From the NCBI GenBank assembly GCA_017650795.1, contig JAGCEE010000175.1:1-14513 (forward strand): DNA of 14,513 nucleotides, written 5' to 3'. The position numbers and the translations under genes are program-made. The notes under the pieces were generated by a model. The model had not been told where the DNA came from and ran no database searches. It saw nothing but the letters and a program-made list of their open reading frames with translations. The stretch comes from Clostridia bacterium. GTDB lineage: Bacteria > Bacillota > Clostridia > Christensenellales > UBA1242. Below, piece by piece: positions 13,933 through 14,513 of the stretch; positions within the stretch are counted from its first letter, which is position 1; every line of letters begins with the position of its first letter.

Positions 13933-14513
13933 ATGAGCATTATTTGGCTTACAATTATGGTTGTGTCATGCACATTGCTTTTAATAAATAACCCTAACTT
14001 GGTAATAAATTGCATGTTGTCAGCATCTGCAGATGCTGTGAGCTTTTGTATAAATATGCTGGGCATTTATGCAGTATGGCTTGGAATAATAAATGTGCTA
14101 GACAAAAGTGGGCTTAGCGACAAGTTGGCAAATCTTTTATCGCCAATAATTAAAAGACTATTTAAAAGCAAAGACGAAAAAGCAAATCGCTATATTGCAA
14201 TAAATTTAAGCTCAAACATTTTGGGACTTGGAAATGCCGCAACACCGTCTGGCATTAAGGCAATGCAACAATTAGACGACAAAAGTGGAAAAATAACATA
14301 TGGTGGTCTTATGCTACTTATAATAAACTCTGTATCCATTCAAATTATTCCAACCACTGTGATTGGTTTAAGAGAAAATGCAGGTAGCATGTGGGCATCA
14401 GACATAATAATTCCTACAATAATTTCTAGTGCTTTAACCTGCACATTTGCTATTTTATTGGTTTGGATAATAAATGCAATAAATAGTAAAAATAATAAAA
14501 AAATAACAAAAAA
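13933..14513 (+). CDS. spmA: Spore maturation protein A (3' end beyond the window)
   Basis: SpmA works with SpmB in dehydration of the spore core in Bacillus and Clostridium; it is a multi-pass membrane protein. The reading frame is open for 193 codons to the window edge, close to the usual full length of about 195, so only a few residues are missing. The N-terminus MSIIWLTIMVV matches relatives. The conserved core reads NILGLGNAATPSGIKAMQQL at about residues 95-114, followed by the LIINSVSIQIIPTTVIGLR region at 128-146 and a final hydrophobic helix. The ATG at 13933 is the only start: an in-frame stop lies 18 bases upstream. There is no Shine-Dalgarno sequence before it. spmB is expected just beyond the edge. 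Confidence 0.93.
   Translation, partial: MSIIWLTIMVVSCTLLLINNPNLVINCMLSASADAVSFCINMLGIYAVWLGIINVLDKSGLSDKLANLLSPIIKRLFKSKDEKANRYIAINLSSNILGLGNAATPSGIKAMQQLDDKSGKITYGGLMLLIINSVSIQIIPTTVIGLRENAGSMWASDIIIPTIISSALTCTFAILLVWIINAINSKNNKKITK

Overview
The window is AT-rich DNA from an endospore-forming Firmicute, most likely an uncultured or gut-type member of Clostridia. The evidence is a complete gerA-type germinant receptor operon, a spore maturation protein A gene (spmA) running off the right edge, a veg-family gene, a SEC-C tailed SecA, and rubrerythrin-type oxygen defence typical of anaerobes. No mobile elements, tRNA, rRNA or CRISPR arrays are visible, and no gene-free stretch exceeds 300 bases. 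The exact lineage cannot be read from this sequence alone.

Layout, left to right. Positions 10-12312 are all on the minus strand: secA; veg; a small protein with two zinc ribbons and a very acidic tail; the gerAA-gerAB-gerAC operon (genes overlap by 8 and 14 bp); a membrane protein with fibronectin-III-like extracellular repeats; a small CxxC redox-domain protein (DUF1858 type) downstream of an SPFH/zinc-ribbon protein; a lipoprotein that also has a C-terminal membrane segment; and rubrerythrin. Divergent from rubrerythrin is a plus-strand ferritin-like protein. It converges on a minus-strand HD-domain phosphohydrolase, with a bidirectional terminator between them. Divergent from the HD gene are a roughly 60-aa protein and spmA.

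How the genes fit together. SecA is housekeeping export. The Ger proteins form a germinant receptor of the spore inner membrane. A motif matching the forespore sigma-G consensus sits directly upstream of gerAA, so the operon is probably made late in the forespore. SpmA acts in spore core dehydration. Rubrerythrin and the ferritin-like protein look like a divergent oxidative-stress or iron pair. The SPFH and CxxC genes form a two-gene operon of unknown role.

Points of most interest: (1) two genes (SPFH and ferritin-like) whose promoter-like elements lie so close that transcription should begin at the start codon, suggesting leaderless mRNAs, while spmA and its small neighbour also lack a Shine-Dalgarno; (2) a GerC subunit with no lipobox cysteine; (3) the sigma-G-like promoter of gerA; (4) the duplicated zinc ribbon with an acidic tail, and an inverted repeat over its promoter. 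I see no clearly new defence or biosynthetic system here. The unknown genes are envelope- or stress-associated and I do not assign them a function.
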